Notes: generated by a model from the sequence alone, not told the origin. Counted from the first letter of the stretch, positions 15,298-25,492 are shown. The stretch is 64,000 nt of DNA from Streptococcus mitis (GCF_005144795.1 NZ_SWFJ01000006.1:78727-142726); one strand, 5' to 3'. Program-made: numbers and translations.

Positions 15298-16614
15298 ATG
15301 TTAACTTATGATTTAATCGTTATCGGATTTGGTAAAGCTGGTAAAACACTAGCAGGTAAATTGGCTTCAGCTGGCAAAAAAGTTGCCCTCGTTGAACGTA
15401 GCAAAGCTATGTATGGTGGAACTTGTATCAACATTGGTTGTATCCCAACTAAGACTTTGCTTGTTGCTGCTGAGAAGGACTTGTCTTTTGAAGAAGTGAT
15501 TGCTACCAAAAACACTATCACTGGTCGCCTCAACGGTAAAAACTATGCTACTGTTGCTGGTACAGGCGTGGACATCTTTGATGCGGAAGCTCACTTCCTT
15601 TCAAATAAAGTCATCGAAATCCAAGCTGGTGATGAAAAGAAAGAACTGACTGCTGAAACAATCGTCATCAACACTGGTGCTGTTTCAAACGTCTTGCCAA
15701 TCCCTGGACTTGCTACAAGCAAAAACGTCTTTGACTCAACAGGTATCCAAAACTTGGACAAATTGCCTGGAAAACTTGGAATTCTTGGTGGCGGAAATAT
15801 CGGTCTTGAATTTGCTGGTCTTTACAACAAACTTGGAAGCAAGGTTACAGTTCTAGATGCCTTGGATACTTTCCTACCTCGTGCAGAACCTTCCATCGCA
15901 GCTCTTGCTAAGCAATATATGGAAGAAGACGGTATTGAATTGCTTCAAAATGTCCGCACTACTGAAATCAAAAACGATGGTGACCAAGTGCTCCTTGTAA
16001 CTGAAAACGAAACTTACCGTTTCGACGCCCTTCTCTACTCAACTGGACGCAAACCAAATGTAGAACCACTTCAACTTGAAAATACAGATATTGAACTAAC
16101 TGAACGTGGTGCTATTAAAGTAGACAAACATTGTCAAACAAACGTTCCTGGTGTCTTTGCAGTTGGAGATGTCAACGGTGGCCTTCAATTTACTTACATT
16201 TCACTTGATGACTTCCGTGTTGTTTACAGCTACCTTGCTGGAGATGGCAGCTACACACTCGAAGACCGTCTCAATGTACCAAATACTATGTTCATCACAC
16301 CTGCACTTTCACAAGTAGGTTTGACTGAAAGTCAAGCAGCTGATTTGAAACTTCCATACGCTGTTAAGGAAATCCCTGTTGCAACAATGCCTCGTGGTCA
16401 CGTAAATGGAGACCTTCGTGGAGCTTTCAAAGCTGTTGTTAATACTGAAACAAAAGAAATTCTTGGAGCAAGCATCTTCTCAGAAGGTTCTCAAGAAATC
16501 ATCAACATCATCACTGTTGCTATGGACAACAAGATTCCTTACACTTACTTCACAAAACAAATCTTCACTCACCCAACCTTGGCTGAGAACTTGAATGACT
16601 TGTTTGCGATTTAA
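15298..16614 (+). CDS. har: RclA-like flavoprotein, probable hypothiocyanous acid reductase
   Basis: A 438-residue FAD/NAD(P)H disulfide oxidoreductase. It has a Rossmann FAD motif (GFGKAGKTLAGKLA), a redox-active Cys43/Cys48 pair in GGTCINIGCIPTK, NAD-binding GGGNIGLEFAG and the C-terminal dimerisation domain with HPTLAENL. The active-site context is that of RclA/MerA-type enzymes rather than lipoamide dehydrogenase. From memory, the pneumococcal orthologue confers tolerance to lactoperoxidase-made HOSCN; that assignment is by similarity. AGGAGGAAG precedes the ATG. It is monocistronic, with a terminator at 16636. Confidence 0.82.
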   Translation: MLTYDLIVIGFGKAGKTLAGKLASAGKKVALVERSKAMYGGTCINIGCIPTKTLLVAAEKDLSFEEVIATKNTITGRLNGKNYATVAGTGVDIFDAEAHFLSNKVIEIQAGDEKKELTAETIVINTGAVSNVLPIPGLATSKNVFDSTGIQNLDKLPGKLGILGGGNIGLEFAGLYNKLGSKVTVLDALDTFLPRAEPSIAALAKQYMEEDGIELLQNVRTTEIKNDGDQVLLVTENETYRFDALLYSTGRKPNVEPLQLENTDIELTERGAIKVDKHCQTNVPGVFAVGDVNGGLQFTYISLDDFRVVYSYLAGDGSYTLEDRLNVPNTMFITPALSQVGLTESQAADLKLPYAVKEIPVATMPRGHVNGDLRGAFKAVVNTETKEILGASIFSEGSQEIINIITVAMDNKIPYTYFTKQIFTHPTLAENLNDLFAI

Positions 16615-16635
16615 ATTGAGATTTAATCATATCGA

Positions 16636-16656
16636 ACAGCCCTCTGTGGGCTGTTT
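16636..16656 (+). terminator. har terminator
   Basis: ACAGCCC-TCTGT-GGGCTGT is followed by TTTTATTT, 22 bases past the stop. Confidence 0.85.
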
Positions 16657-16698
16657 TTATTTCTGCGGAACCTCAAATCTGTCTTTTCCCTCTTTTAT

Positions 16699-16706
16699 GA
16701 TATAAT
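16699..16706 (+). promoter_or_regulatory. murT extended -10 promoter, predicted leaderless
   Basis: TGATATAAT is an extended -10 element ending at 16706, six bases before the murT ATG at 16713. No ribosome site is present between them. Transcription would begin at the start codon. Confidence 0.5.
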
Positions 16707-16712
16707 AGAAAC

Positions 16713-18056
16713 ATGAAATTAAAAACTACTTTGGGCCTTCTTGCTGGGCGCTCTTCCCACTTCATTTTAAGCCGTCTTGGCCGTGGAAGTACGCTACCAG
16801 GAAAAATCGCCCTTCAATTTGATAAAGATATTTTACAAAACCTAGCTAAGAACTACGAGATTGTCGTGGTCACTGGAACAAATGGAAAAACCTTGACAAC
16901 TGCCCTCACTGTCGGCATTTTAAAAGAGGTTTATGGTCAGGTTCTGACCAACCCAAGCGGTGCTAACATGATCACAGGGATTGCGACAACCTTCTTAACA
17001 GCCAAATCTTCAAAAACTGGGAAAAATATTGCCGTCCTAGAAATCGACGAGGCCAGTCTATCTCGTATCTGTGACTATATCCAACCAAGCTTATTTGTTA
17101 TCACGAATATCTTCCGTGACCAAATGGACCGCTATGGTGAGATTTACACAACTTACAAGATGATTTTGGATGCCATTCGTAAAGTGCCTACTGCCACTGT
17201 TCTCCTTAATGGAGACAGTCCACTTTTCTACAAGCCAGCTATTCCAAATCCTGTAGAGTATTTTGGTTTTGACTTGGAGAAAGGTCCAGCCCAGCTGGCT
17301 CACTATAATACCGAAGGAATCCTCTGCCCTGACTGCCAAGGCATCCTCAAATATGAGCACAATACTTATGCAAATTTGGGTGCCTATATCTGTGAAGGCT
17401 GCGAATGTAAACGTCCTGAATTAGACTATCGCTTGACAGAATTGGTTGAGTTGACCAACAATCGCTCTCGCTTTGTCATTGACGGACAAGAATACGGTAT
17501 TCAAATCGGTGGTCTCTACAATATCTACAACGCCCTAGCTGCGGTTGCTATCGCCCGTTTCCTTGGTGCAGATTCACAACTGATCAAGCAAGGATTTGAC
17601 AAGAGCCGTGCTATCTTTGGACGCCAGGAAACCTTCCATATCGGTGATAAGGAATGCACCCTCGTCTTGATTAAAAATCCAGTTGGTGCGACCCAAGCTA
17701 TCGAGATGATTAAACTAGCTCCTTATCCATTTAGCCTATCTGTCCTCCTTAATGCCAACTATGCAGACGGTATTGATACCAGCTGGATCTGGGATGCTGA
17801 TTTTGAACAAATCACTGAGATGGATATTCCAGAAATTAACGCTGGCGGTGTTCGCCATTCTGAAATTGCACGTCGTCTCCGAGTGACTGGCTATCCAGCT
17901 GAGAAAATCACTGAAACAAGCAATCTGGAACAAGTTCTTAAGACTATTGAGAACCAAGACTGCAAGCATGCCTATATCCTAGCTACCTATACTGCTATGC
18001 TTGAATTCCGCGAACTGCTGGCTAGTCGTCAGATTGTTAGAAAGGAGATGAACTAA
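16713..18056 (+). CDS. murT: Lipid II isoglutaminyl synthase, MurT subunit
   Basis: A 447-residue Mur-ligase-like protein. The ATP-binding loop GTNGKT is at 55-60, with an Mur central domain and a C-terminal DUF1727 domain. A Cys4 zinc ribbon (CPDC and CEGCEC around residues 207-232) is inserted as in characterised MurT. With GatD it amidates D-Glu of the lipid II stem peptide to D-isoglutamine, a step needed for pneumococcal growth and cross-linking. The stop overlaps the gatD start (TAATG). Confidence 0.95.
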   Translation: MKLKTTLGLLAGRSSHFILSRLGRGSTLPGKIALQFDKDILQNLAKNYEIVVVTGTNGKTLTTALTVGILKEVYGQVLTNPSGANMITGIATTFLTAKSSKTGKNIAVLEIDEASLSRICDYIQPSLFVITNIFRDQMDRYGEIYTTYKMILDAIRKVPTATVLLNGDSPLFYKPAIPNPVEYFGFDLEKGPAQLAHYNTEGILCPDCQGILKYEHNTYANLGAYICEGCECKRPELDYRLTELVELTNNRSRFVIDGQEYGIQIGGLYNIYNALAAVAIARFLGADSQLIKQGFDKSRAIFGRQETFHIGDKECTLVLIKNPVGATQAIEMIKLAPYPFSLSVLLNANYADGIDTSWIWDADFEQITEMDIPEINAGGVRHSEIARRLRVTGYPAEKITETSNLEQVLKTIENQDCKHAYILATYTAMLEFRELLASRQIVRKEMN

Positions 18057-18838
18057 TGGTTTATACTTCACTTTCCTCAAAAGATGGCAATTACCCTTAT
18101 CAGCTCAACATTGCCCACCTCTACGGAAATCTCATGAATACCTATGGGGACAATGGAAACATCCTCATGCTCAAGTATGTGGCTGAAAAACTGGGAGCCC
18201 ATGTGACGGTTGACATCGTTTCACTTCATGATGATTTTGATGAAAATCACTATGACATCGCCTTTTTCGGTGGTGGTCAAGACTTTGAACAAAGTATTAT
18301 TGCAGACGACCTACCTGCCAAAAAAGAAAGCATTGACAACTACATCCAAAACGACGGTGTGGTTCTGGCTATCTGCGGTGGTTTCCAACTATTGGGTCAA
18401 TATTATATTGAAGCTTCAGGGAGACGTATCGAAGGGCTAGGTGTCATGGGCCACTACACCCTCAACCAGACCAATAACCGTTTTATCGGTGACATCAAGA
18501 TTCACAATGAAGATTTCGATGAAACATACTATGGTTTTGAAAATCATCAGGGACGTACCTTCCTCTCAGATGACCAAAAACCGCTGGGACAGGTTGTCTA
18601 TGGAAATGGAAATAACGAAGAAAAGGTCGGCGAAGGGGTTCATTATAAGAATGTCTTTGGTTCTTACTTCCACGGGCCTATCCTCTCTCGTAATGCCAAT
18701 CTAGCTTATCGCCTAGTCACTACTGCCCTCAAGAAGAAATATGGTCAGGACATTCAACTCCCTGCTTATGAGGACATTCTCAGCCAAGAAATCGCTGAAG
18801 AATACAGCGACGTCAAAAGCAAGGCTGACTTTTCTTAA
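18056..18838 (+). CDS. gatD: Lipid II isoglutaminyl synthase, GatD glutaminase subunit
   Basis: A 260-residue class I glutamine amidotransferase of the CobB/CobQ type that supplies ammonia to MurT. The nucleophile is Cys107 in [11 protein letters not shown]; the catalytic His lies in the SYFHGPIL segment near 205. It is translationally coupled to murT and followed by a terminator. Confidence 0.95.
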   Translation: MVYTSLSSKDGNYPYQLNIAHLYGNLMNTYGDNGNILMLKYVAEKLGAHVTVDIVSLHDDFDENHYDIAFFGGGQDFEQSIIADDLPAKKESIDNYIQNDGVVLAICGGFQLLGQYYIEASGRRIEGLGVMGHYTLNQTNNRFIGDIKIHNEDFDETYYGFENHQGRTFLSDDQKPLGQVVYGNGNNEEKVGEGVHYKNVFGSYFHGPILSRNANLAYRLVTTALKKKYGQDIQLPAYEDILSQEIAEEYSDVKSKADFS

Positions 18839-18856
18839 ACAAAAGGAAATTATATC

Positions 18857-18889
18857 AAAGAACTCTGTTATCTTGTCGGAGTTCTTTTT
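18857..18889 (+). terminator. murT-gatD terminator
   Basis: AAAGAACTC and GAGTTCTTT form a nine-pair stem over a 13-nt loop, followed by Ts, 18 bases after gatD. Confidence 0.85.
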
Positions 18890-18965
18890 GTCTATTCTTT
18901 TACCCTTCTCCCTTGCATTTTCTCTCATTTTTTGCCAAAATAGAGGGGTAGAAAGAAGGTAGCAT

Positions 18966-20048
18966 ATGTCTAAATTACAACAAATCGTAACATATCTTGA
19001 ATCAGAAAAACTAGACGTCGCTGTCGTATCTGACCCCGTCACAATCAATTACCTCACTGGCTTTTACAGTGATCCCCATGAACGCCAGATGTTCCTTTTT
19101 ATCCTAGCTAATCAGGAACCCCTCCTCTTTGTCCCAGCCCTTGAAGTAGAGCGTGCAAGCAGCACTGTTTCCTTCCCAGTTGTGGGCTATGTAGATTCTG
19201 AAAATCCATGGCAAAAAATGAAACATGCTCTTCCGCAACTTGACTTCAAACGTGTCGCTGTTGAGTTTGACAATCTCATCTTGACCAAATATCATGGCTT
19301 GAAATCAGTTTTTGAAACTGCTGAATTTGACAACCTCACTCCTCGTATCCAACGTATGCGACTCATCAAATCAGCTGACGAAGTGCAAAAAATGATGGTT
19401 GCAGGTCTCTATGCGGACAAGGCTGTTAAGGTTGGTTTTGATAATATTTCTCTTGATAAGACTGAGACAGATATCATCGCCCAAATCGACTTTGCCATGA
19501 AACGTGAAGGCTATGAAATGAGTTTTGATACCATGGTCTTGACTGGTGATAATGCTGCAAATCCACACGGTATTCCAGCATCTAATAAGGTTGAAAATGA
19601 TTCTCTTCTCCTCTTTGACCTGGGTGTTCTCGTCAACGGCTATGCGTCAGATATGACTCGTACAGTCGCAGTCGGCAAACCTGACCAATTCAAGAAAGAC
19701 ATTTATAACTTGACTCTTGAAGCTCAACAAGCTGCTCTTGACTTTATCAAACCAGGTGTGACTGCCCATGAAGTGGACCGCGCTGCCCGTGAGGTCATCG
19801 AAAAAGCTGGTTACGGCGAGTACTTCAACCACCGTCTTGGTCACGGTATCGGTATGGATGTCCACGAATTCCCATCTATCATGGAAGGAAACGACATGAT
19901 CATCGAAGAAGGCATGTGCTTCTCTGTTGAACCAGGTATCTATATCCCTGGTAAAGTCGGTGTCCGTATCGAAGACTGCGGTGTTGTTACCAAGGATGGC
20001 TTTGACCTCTTTACAAGCACCAGCAAAGACTTGCTTTATTTTGATTAA
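18966..20048 (+). CDS. pepQ: Xaa-Pro dipeptidase
   Basis: A 360-residue M24-family metallopeptidase that releases amino acids from X-Pro dipeptides in the cytoplasm. The creatinase-like N-terminal domain covers 1-125. The pita-bread domain has metal ligands in FDLGVLVNGYASDMTRT, HRLGHGIGMDVHE and SVEPGIY plus RIEDC. AGAAGGTAGC precedes the ATG. A BOX element begins 10 bp after the stop. Confidence 0.94.
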   Translation: MSKLQQIVTYLESEKLDVAVVSDPVTINYLTGFYSDPHERQMFLFILANQEPLLFVPALEVERASSTVSFPVVGYVDSENPWQKMKHALPQLDFKRVAVEFDNLILTKYHGLKSVFETAEFDNLTPRIQRMRLIKSADEVQKMMVAGLYADKAVKVGFDNISLDKTETDIIAQIDFAMKREGYEMSFDTMVLTGDNAANPHGIPASNKVENDSLLLFDLGVLVNGYASDMTRTVAVGKPDQFKKDIYNLTLEAQQAALDFIKPGVTAHEVDRAAREVIEKAGYGEYFNHRLGHGIGMDVHEFPSIMEGNDMIIEEGMCFSVEPGIYIPGKVGVRIEDCGVVTKDGFDLFTSTSKDLLYFD

Positions 20049-20058
20049 TATTCATCTA

Positions 20059-20210
20059 ATACTCAATGAAAATCAAAGAGCAAACTAGGAAACTAGCCAC
20101 AGGTTGCTCAAAACACTGTTTTGAGGTTGTAAATAGAACTGACGAAGTCAGTAACCATATCTACGGTAAGGCGACGTTGACGCGGTTTGAAGAGATTTTC
20201 GAAGAGTATA
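20059..20210 (-). repeat. BOX element, complete A-B-C
   Basis: At about 152 bp this is the only full-length BOX in the window. It runs from the boxC end (ATACTCAATGAAAATC) through boxB (CTGACGAAGTCAGTAACC) to the boxA end (GATTTTCGAAGAGTAT). It can fold into a long stem because its ends are complementary. Confidence 0.95.
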
Positions 20211-20224
20211 AAATCTTCCCACAA

Positions 20225-20274
20225 TAAAACGCATAGTATCAAGGTTTTTCAACACCTGATATTATGCGTTTTTC
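20225..20274. terminator. Long hairpin repeat, bidirectional terminator
   Basis: AAAACGCATAGTATCA-AGGT and ACC-TGATATTATGCGTTTT make a long, nearly perfect stem followed by TTTTTC. It lies between convergent pepQ and the ECF gene. A degenerate relative is at 59152-59194. Confidence 0.75.
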
Positions 20275-20302
20275 TGATTTTTAAAACTTTTCTCCAGCCG
20301 CT

Positions 20303-20764
20303 TTACTTAATTTTCTTAATACTCTGACTAAGCACAAACCCTACAACCATTCCCACGATATTTTGCATGAAATTTGGTAAAATTTCTGGTAGGGCTGCAG
20401 CCCAGCCATTCATCAATGTAGAACCAAAGGCGTAACCCCCTACCATGGCAATCGTTGCTAAGATAAGGCCTAACCACTGAGTTTTTCCTTTAAATCCTGC
20501 GAAAAATCCCTGCAAACCATGGTTGACCAAGCTAAAGAACATCCACTGAGGATAGCCTGATAAGAGGTCAATCAAGAAACCTGCTAGTCCTCCGACTACA
20601 GCCCCTTCGCGACTACCAAAGTAAAAGGCCGTAAAGAAGACACCCGCATCTAAAAGAGTTAGAATTCCTGTCGGTGTTGGAATTTTTAAGAAATAACCTA
20701 GAACCACAGAAAGGGCGGTTAAGAGGGATACAAGGGCAATTTTAGTTGTTTTTGTTTGCTTCAT
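20303..20764 (-). CDS. pdxU: ECF transporter S component, probably for vitamin B6
   Basis: A 153-residue membrane protein with five to six TM helices and the N-terminal ALVSLLTALSVVLGYF helix typical of ECF substrate-binding components. It would dock to a shared EcfA/EcfT module encoded elsewhere. It overlaps the end of the pyridoxine kinase gene by 23 bp, so pyridoxine or a relative is the likely substrate; thiamine-precursor uptake is the alternative. Confidence 0.75.
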   Translation of the reverse strand: MKQTKTTKIALVSLLTALSVVLGYFLKIPTPTGILTLLDAGVFFTAFYFGSREGAVVGGLAGFLIDLLSGYPQWMFFSLVNHGLQGFFAGFKGKTQWLGLILATIAMVGGYAFGSTLMNGWAAALPEILPNFMQNIVGMVVGFVLSQSIKKIK

Positions 20765-21515
20765 ATTGTCTTACTCCATACTGATCTGCTTGTGCAATGG
20801 CACGGTAAACGAAAGCCTTAGAGCTTTCTACTGCTGGTAAAAGTTCATCACCTTTGACTAGATGACTGGCAATGCTGGAGGCAAAGGTACAACCTGCACC
20901 AGCATTTTGCCCTTGGATAACAGGATTTTCCAACACTGTAAAGGTCTGTCCATCATAAAAGACATCTACAGCCTTGTCCTGAGTAAGGCGATTGCCTCCC
21001 TTGATAATGACTGCTGGCGCTCCTAAGTCATACAATTTCTGTGCTACAGTTTTCATGTCTTCAAGGGTTTTAATTTCCTGACCTGTCAATAATTCTGCTT
21101 CAGGAAGATTAGGCGTAATCACACTGACATGAGGGAAAAAGCGAATCAACTCTTGGCAGAGTTCACTTACAGCTACGTCATGCGTTTCCTTGCAGACCAA
21201 AACAGGATCCAATACTACAGGCACTCCTGGGCGTTGTTCGATAAAGTCCAATGCCTTCTCAGCCACACTGACAGTTGGTAGAAGACCAATCTTAATTCCC
21301 CCAAACTCGACATCACGCAAGCTATCTAATTCATGTTGAAAAATGGTATCGTCAGTTGGAAAGACTTCAAATCCTTTTTCTGTCAAGGCTGTCAAGCAAG
21401 TCACTGCTACAAAACCATGCAAGCCGTTCAAGGTATAGGTAGCCAAATCAGCGGACAAACCACCACCACTAAAAATATCATTTCCAGAAAGTGCTAAAAT
21501 ACGATTATTCTTCAT
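20742..21515 (-). CDS. pdxK: Pyridoxal / hydroxymethylpyrimidine kinase
   Basis: A 257-residue ribokinase-like enzyme of the PdxK/ThiD type. The N-terminus [19 protein letters not shown] binds the substrate. [12 protein letters not shown] and the anion-hole sequence [15 protein letters not shown] near residue 210 are clear. It phosphorylates pyridoxal or HMP in B6 or thiamine salvage. It overlaps truA by 11 bp and the S-component gene by 23 bp, forming a tight three-gene operon. Confidence 0.85.
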   Translation of the reverse strand: MKNNRILALSGNDIFSGGGLSADLATYTLNGLHGFVAVTCLTALTEKGFEVFPTDDTIFQHELDSLRDVEFGGIKIGLLPTVSVAEKALDFIEQRPGVPVVLDPVLVCKETHDVAVSELCQELIRFFPHVSVITPNLPEAELLTGQEIKTLEDMKTVAQKLYDLGAPAVIIKGGNRLTQDKAVDVFYDGQTFTVLENPVIQGQNAGAGCTFASSIASHLVKGDELLPAVESSKAFVYRAIAQADQYGVRQYEANKNN

Positions 21516-22254
21516 AACGAATCTCCTTTAAATACAAACCATTTGGTGCTGCAGTGGGACCTGCAAGCTGCCTGTCCTTTTTCTCCAAGATGAGGTCAAT
21601 CTGCTCTACTGGCATACGATTATTTCCGATTTTGAGCAGCGTCCCCACCATATTGCGAATCTGTTTATACAAGAAACCATTTCCTGAAAAGGTGAAAGTC
21701 AAAAACTGGCCTGTCTCATCAACCCTGAGACTAGCTTCTGTGATGGTGCGAACCTTATCCTCCACACTGGTTCCAGAGGCTGTAAAGCCTGTGAAATCGT
21801 GGGTGCCCTCTAGCTTTTTGATTGCAATCTGCATGCGTTCCACGTCAAGCGGGTAGGGAAAGTGAGTAGCATAGTGACGGCGCATGGGATTTTTAGGACG
21901 ACCCCTATCCACAATAAACTCATAGGTCTTGCTGTGCTTGGCATAACGGCAATGAAAATCATCTGCCACAAGCTCAATCGAAATCACATCAATATCTTCA
22001 GGTGACTGAGTGTCTAGAGCAAAACGGAGCTTCTCCTCATCCATTTGATAAGGCAGGTCAAAATGAATCACCTGTCCCAAAGCATGAACCCCACTATCAG
22101 TCCTACCAGCACCGTGAACAGTGATTGCTTTCCCTTTATTGAGTCTCGTCAAGGTTTTTTCAATTTCTTCCTGAACACTACGCGCATGAGGCTGGCGCTG
22201 AAAACCAGCAAAGACGTAACCGTCATAGGAAATAGTTGCTTTATATCTTGTCAT
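21505..22254 (-). CDS. truA: tRNA pseudouridine(38-40) synthase
   Basis: A 249-residue enzyme that converts U38-U40 of the tRNA anticodon arm. The catalytic Asp53 is in [27 protein letters not shown] and the C-terminal [20 protein letters not shown] are typical. I start it at ATG 22254 ([13 protein letters not shown]), since the upstream ATG at 22263 overlaps the -10 box. The first gene of the truA-pdxK-pdxU operon. Confidence 0.93.
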   Translation of the reverse strand: MTRYKATISYDGYVFAGFQRQPHARSVQEEIEKTLTRLNKGKAITVHGAGRTDSGVHALGQVIHFDLPYQMDEEKLRFALDTQSPEDIDVISIELVADDFHCRYAKHSKTYEFIVDRGRPKNPMRRHYATHFPYPLDVERMQIAIKKLEGTHDFTGFTASGTSVEDKVRTITEASLRVDETGQFLTFTFSGNGFLYKQIRNMVGTLLKIGNNRMPVEQIDLILEKKDRQLAGPTAAPNGLYLKEIRYEE

Positions 22255-22261
22255 AACTTCC

Positions 22262-22290
22262 ATTTTATCAAGAAATTAGTCTGTAGACAA
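22262..22290 (-). promoter_or_regulatory. truA operon promoter, predicted leaderless
   Basis: TTGTCT (22290-22285) and TAAAAT (22267-22262) are 17 nt apart on the minus strand. Seven bases separate the -10 box from ATG 22254, so the message would start at or just before the start codon. Confidence 0.5.
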
Positions 22291-22333
22291 GGCCCTAAAA
22301 TAAATACTGTATGGGTACAAAAATCCTAAAAAG

Positions 22334-22358
22334 AAAAACTTAGGAACCAATCCTAAGC
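22334..22358 (-). terminator. Terminator overlapping the MFS gene stop
   Basis: CTTAGGA-TTGGT-TCCTAAG is followed by TTTTTC on the minus strand. The stop codon of the MFS gene lies inside the stem. Confidence 0.75.
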
Positions 22359-23504
22359 TCTCTTTTGAAGTAGGTACATAACAAAGATAGAAGTTACAAT
22401 CAACCAAACTCCCAAAATTGTAAAGACCAACATTCCATTTTGTGTTAGTAAGCCAATTGCACTTAGAACGAATGGGGTCGTAAAGGCTCCGAAACTACAA
22501 CCTAATACAGCAAATGAAGTTGCTTGATTGAGGAGTTTAGCTGGAATTCTTTCAGAGACAAGTTGAAAGACCGTCGTCAAGGCTACACTGTAGGCAAAAC
22601 CAGCCAGAATGCTTCCTGCCACTACCACCCACAAGGATGGAGAGAGGGCGATCACGATTTGTCCTAAGCCGAAGGTAATACCGGACCAGAGGAGCAGTTT
22701 CTCTTTAAAAATAGAAATCAAGAAAGAAAAACTCACACCAGCCACAATCCCAATCAACTGCATGACACTAAGGACAAAACTAGATAACTGGGCATCTCCA
22801 AGTCCTCTTTCCACCATCAAACTTGGAATACGAATAGTAATAGCCGTATTGGTACAAACTACAACCGCCGCTTCGATAGCTAGGATAAAAATCAAACCTT
22901 TCATTTCCCGAGTTAAGCGACTTGCTTCTTTCTCTTTTTTCTTGACTTCTTTCTTTTCTTTTCCATAAGGGACAAAGAGCAGATAAAGGGTCAGCACCAA
23001 AAATCCAGCACTATAGGCTAAGAAGGTAGCTGTCCAACCAAAGGCCAACAACTGGCCGACTGCCAAGGTAATGAGAGAAGCCCCAACGACCTCTGCAGAA
23101 CCGCGTAACCCTAGCATCTGAATTCGCGTTTTTCCTTGATAACGTTCACTGATAATGGAAATGGCCTTAGCATTGATCATCCCAACACCCAAACCAAAAA
23201 GAATCCGTGTTCCAAAAACAAAGGAGTAGGCTTGATACCAGAAGGGAGCCGTCCCGCTGAGTGATAAAATCAGCAAGCCCAGACTAATCTGTAAGCGCTC
23301 AGGAAATATTTTTTCTAAGAAACCATTTAGTAGTAACATAATCATGATCCCGAAAGAAGGCAAGCTCGCTAAGAGCTCAATTTGTTCCTTAGGATAGCCC
23401 TGATAATAGTCAAACATAGCTGGCAGGGCACTCGAGATGGAAAAGGAGGTAATCAAAACGAGGGAGAGAGCCAAAATACTGGCCCGTTCTAAAAATTGTT
23501 TCAT
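22353..23504 (-). CDS. MFS transporter, probable drug or metabolite efflux
   Basis: A 383-residue membrane protein with about twelve TM helices. The loop after TM2 (GFLEKIFPERLQ) and the RILFGLGVGM segment fit DHA1/CynX-like carriers. A long Lys/Glu-rich central loop (about 180-200, EKKEVKKKEKEASRLTRE) separates the two halves. The substrate is not predictable. Single gene with its own terminator. Confidence 0.8.
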   Translation of the reverse strand: MKQFLERASILALSLVLITSFSISSALPAMFDYYQGYPKEQIELLASLPSFGIMIMLLLNGFLEKIFPERLQISLGLLILSLSGTAPFWYQAYSFVFGTRILFGLGVGMINAKAISIISERYQGKTRIQMLGLRGSAEVVGASLITLAVGQLLAFGWTATFLAYSAGFLVLTLYLLFVPYGKEKKEVKKKEKEASRLTREMKGLIFILAIEAAVVVCTNTAITIRIPSLMVERGLGDAQLSSFVLSVMQLIGIVAGVSFSFLISIFKEKLLLWSGITFGLGQIVIALSPSLWVVVAGSILAGFAYSVALTTVFQLVSERIPAKLLNQATSFAVLGCSFGAFTTPFVLSAIGLLTQNGMLVFTILGVWLIVTSIFVMYLLQKRA

Positions 23505-23567
23505 GAAATCTCTTTCTATATTTCTCTTAATCTTCTAATTTTTTGATAATTATCAAACAGGCAAGAA

Positions 23568-23607
23568 AAGAAGAAGCCTCTTGGGTATATAGACTCCTTC
23601 TTAAACT
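23568..23607 (-). terminator. Terminator after the BOX and Pr6Pr gene
   Basis: AAGAAGGAGTC and GAGGCTTCTT pair imperfectly and are followed by CTTTTC on the minus strand. It would end transcripts leaving the Pr6Pr-phnA region. Confidence 0.5.
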
Positions 23608-23630
23608 CGAAAATGAATCTCTTGTGTCTT

Positions 23631-23746
23631 ATACTCAATGAAAATCAAAGAGCAAACTAGGAAGCTAGCCGCAGGTTACTCAAAGCAGTGTTTTGAGGTT
23701 GCAGATGGAAACTGACGTGGTTTGAAGAGATTTTCGAAGAGTATTA
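23631..23746 (-). repeat. BOX element, shortened, supplying a stop codon
   Basis: ATACTCAATGAAAATC at the left end and TTTCGAAGAGTATTA at the right end define the element. The final TTA is the TAA stop of the Pr6Pr gene read on the minus strand. Part of boxA/B is missing. Confidence 0.92.
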
Positions 23747-24373
23747 GGATGACTTTCTCTTGATTTGCTTAATAAAGTAGAAGATAAATCCTGCCACCAT
23801 ATAGGCAACAAAGATAATCAGACACCACTTGAACACGACATCCCACCCCTTGTTCACATTCAAAAAGAAGTAAGGGAAGGGACTGACCTTAGAATTAGGA
23901 ATGTCTAGTTTCAGTACCAAGCCATTAAAAAGAGCAAAAATCATATACAGCAAGGGTAAAATCGTCCACACAACTGGATCCCAGATTTTATATTGACCCT
24001 GTTTGTCAAAAAAGAGGGTATCTACTAAAAACCAGAGGGGAACGATATAGTGGCAAAGGAAATTTTCCAGAGTATAGAAATTAGTCGCAATGGGCGCTAA
24101 AAGGAAATGGTAAATCACACAGGTAATCATGATACTCATGGTGACCCCACCTTTTAAGCGCAGGAGACTTGGCCTTTGCCAGTTTTCACCTAAACGGCTC
24201 ATAACCTTTAGTAGATAGAGCGTAAAAATCGCTACTAAGAGGTTGGACAGAACCGTGTAATAGAGAAGCATCCCAAATCCACCATGCTTGGCGATTTCAA
24301 GATAAACTCCCGTAAAAGCCGCTAGAAACAAGAAGATACGGCTATAAAATGTAAGTTTGTAGTTTTTTGACAT
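23744..24373 (-). CDS. Pr6Pr-family membrane protein
   Basis: A 209-residue protein with six to seven predicted TM helices and a conserved His-containing motif (NFLCHYIVPLWFLVDTLFF) of the Pr6Pr family, whose function is unknown. The basic C-terminus IKRKSS ends at a TAA contributed by a BOX terminus, so its last codons may have been reshaped by the insertion. It follows the phnA-like gene by two bases. Confidence 0.78.
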   Translation of the reverse strand: MSKNYKLTFYSRIFLFLAAFTGVYLEIAKHGGFGMLLYYTVLSNLLVAIFTLYLLKVMSRLGENWQRPSLLRLKGGVTMSIMITCVIYHFLLAPIATNFYTLENFLCHYIVPLWFLVDTLFFDKQGQYKIWDPVVWTILPLLYMIFALFNGLVLKLDIPNSKVSPFPYFFLNVNKGWDVVFKWCLIIFVAYMVAGFIFYFIKQIKRKSS

Positions 24374-24375
24374 GC

Positions 24376-24714
24376 TTAAATTTTCTTCACAAACTCTGAT
24401 TTGAGTTTCATGGCACCGAAGCCATCAATCTTACAGTCAATATTGTGGTCGCCTTCTACGATGCGGATATTTTTCACGCGCGTCCCTTGTTTCAAATCTT
24501 TTGGCGCACCTTTTACTTTCAAATCCTTGATGAGGGTTACAGTATCACCGTCAGCCAATTTATTTCCGTTGGCATCGATAGCAACAAGGCCCTCTTCTAC
24601 ATCTGCAACTTCAGCAGGATTCCACTCATGAGCACACTCTGGGCAAACCAGTAGGGCACCGTCTTCGTAGACATACTCTGAATTACATTTTGGGCAATTT
24701 GGTAAGTTGTTCAT
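24376..24714 (-). CDS. phnA: PhnA/YjdM-family zinc-ribbon protein
   Basis: A 112-residue protein. The N-terminal zinc ribbon CPKC-x13-CPEC (residues 8-29) is followed by the PhnA domain ([20 protein letters not shown]). Despite the historical name, it is not a phosphonatase, and its role is uncertain. It is in an apparent two-gene unit with the Pr6Pr gene. Confidence 0.88.
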   Translation of the reverse strand: MNNLPNCPKCNSEYVYEDGALLVCPECAHEWNPAEVADVEEGLVAIDANGNKLADGDTVTLIKDLKVKGAPKDLKQGTRVKNIRIVEGDHNIDCKIDGFGAMKLKSEFVKKI

Positions 24715-24825
24715 GGTTTCTCCTTATCATCATTCACTATTCTTTGAAAATCAAAATTTCTCGAACAGCAACTATTATACCTTAAAATCAGCATTTTGAC
24801 AAATGAGTCGCCGGAGGAGTAAAGA

Positions 24826-24863
24826 AAAAATCATGTAACTTTTTCTGCTACATGATTTTTAAA
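24826..24863 (-). terminator. dpr terminator
   Basis: AAAAATCATGTA and TACATGATTTTT form a 12-pair stem over an 11-nt loop, with flanking A and T runs. Confidence 0.85.
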
Positions 24864-24921
24864 AGATAGTTTATCATGAGTAGTGATACAGAAACTCATG
24901 ATAGAAAGGGGTGCATTTATA

Positions 24922-25440
24922 TTACAAACCAGGTGCTTGTCCAAGTTCTGCTGCAAGCATCCAGATTGTTTTATCAGTTTCAGTTTTAGCATCTGCAAAG
25001 ATACCGTTTGTCACATCGTCACCTTCTTCATCAGTGATATCCAAACCTTTTTGGAAAAGTTCTGACAAATAACGGTAGATAACAAGGACACGTTCCAAGC
25101 TTTCTTCAACATTACGGTATTCACCAGCTTCTTCTTCGATTTCACTGTTTTGAAGGAATTCTGTCAAAGTAGAGAATGGGCTTCCACCAAGTGTGATCAA
25201 GCGTTCGCTGATTTCATCCAAGTGACCATCAAGAGCATCCATGTACTCATCCATTTTTGGATGCCATACAAGGAAACCACGGCCACGCATGTACCAGTGT
25301 ACTTGGTGCAAGGCAACGTGGGCTACGTACAAATCAGCAACAGCTTGGTTCAATACTTCCTTTGTTTTTGCCAATGCTACTGGCGCTGCTTTTGTTAATG
25401 ATGTTACGTCTTTTACTGCTTCTTTTTTCAATTCTACCAT
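24922..25440 (-). CDS. dpr: Dps-like peroxide resistance ferritin Dpr
   Basis: A 172-residue protein that forms a twelve-subunit shell, oxidising Fe(II) and storing it so Fenton chemistry is prevented. Streptococci lack catalase, so this is central to H2O2 survival. The ferroxidase ligands are in HQVHWYMRG and the [19 protein letters not shown] helix. Ends are typical of streptococcal Dpr. The promoter carries a palindrome over its -10 box. Confidence 0.94.
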   Translation of the reverse strand: MVELKKEAVKDVTSLTKAAPVALAKTKEVLNQAVADLYVAHVALHQVHWYMRGRGFLVWHPKMDEYMDALDGHLDEISERLITLGGSPFSTLTEFLQNSEIEEEAGEYRNVEESLERVLVIYRYLSELFQKGLDITDEEGDDVTNGIFADAKTETDKTIWMLAAELGQAPGL

Positions 25441-25492
25441 TTTATTTTACCTCATTCATTATTATTTGTAAGCACTTCTTAGTGTTTACTCT

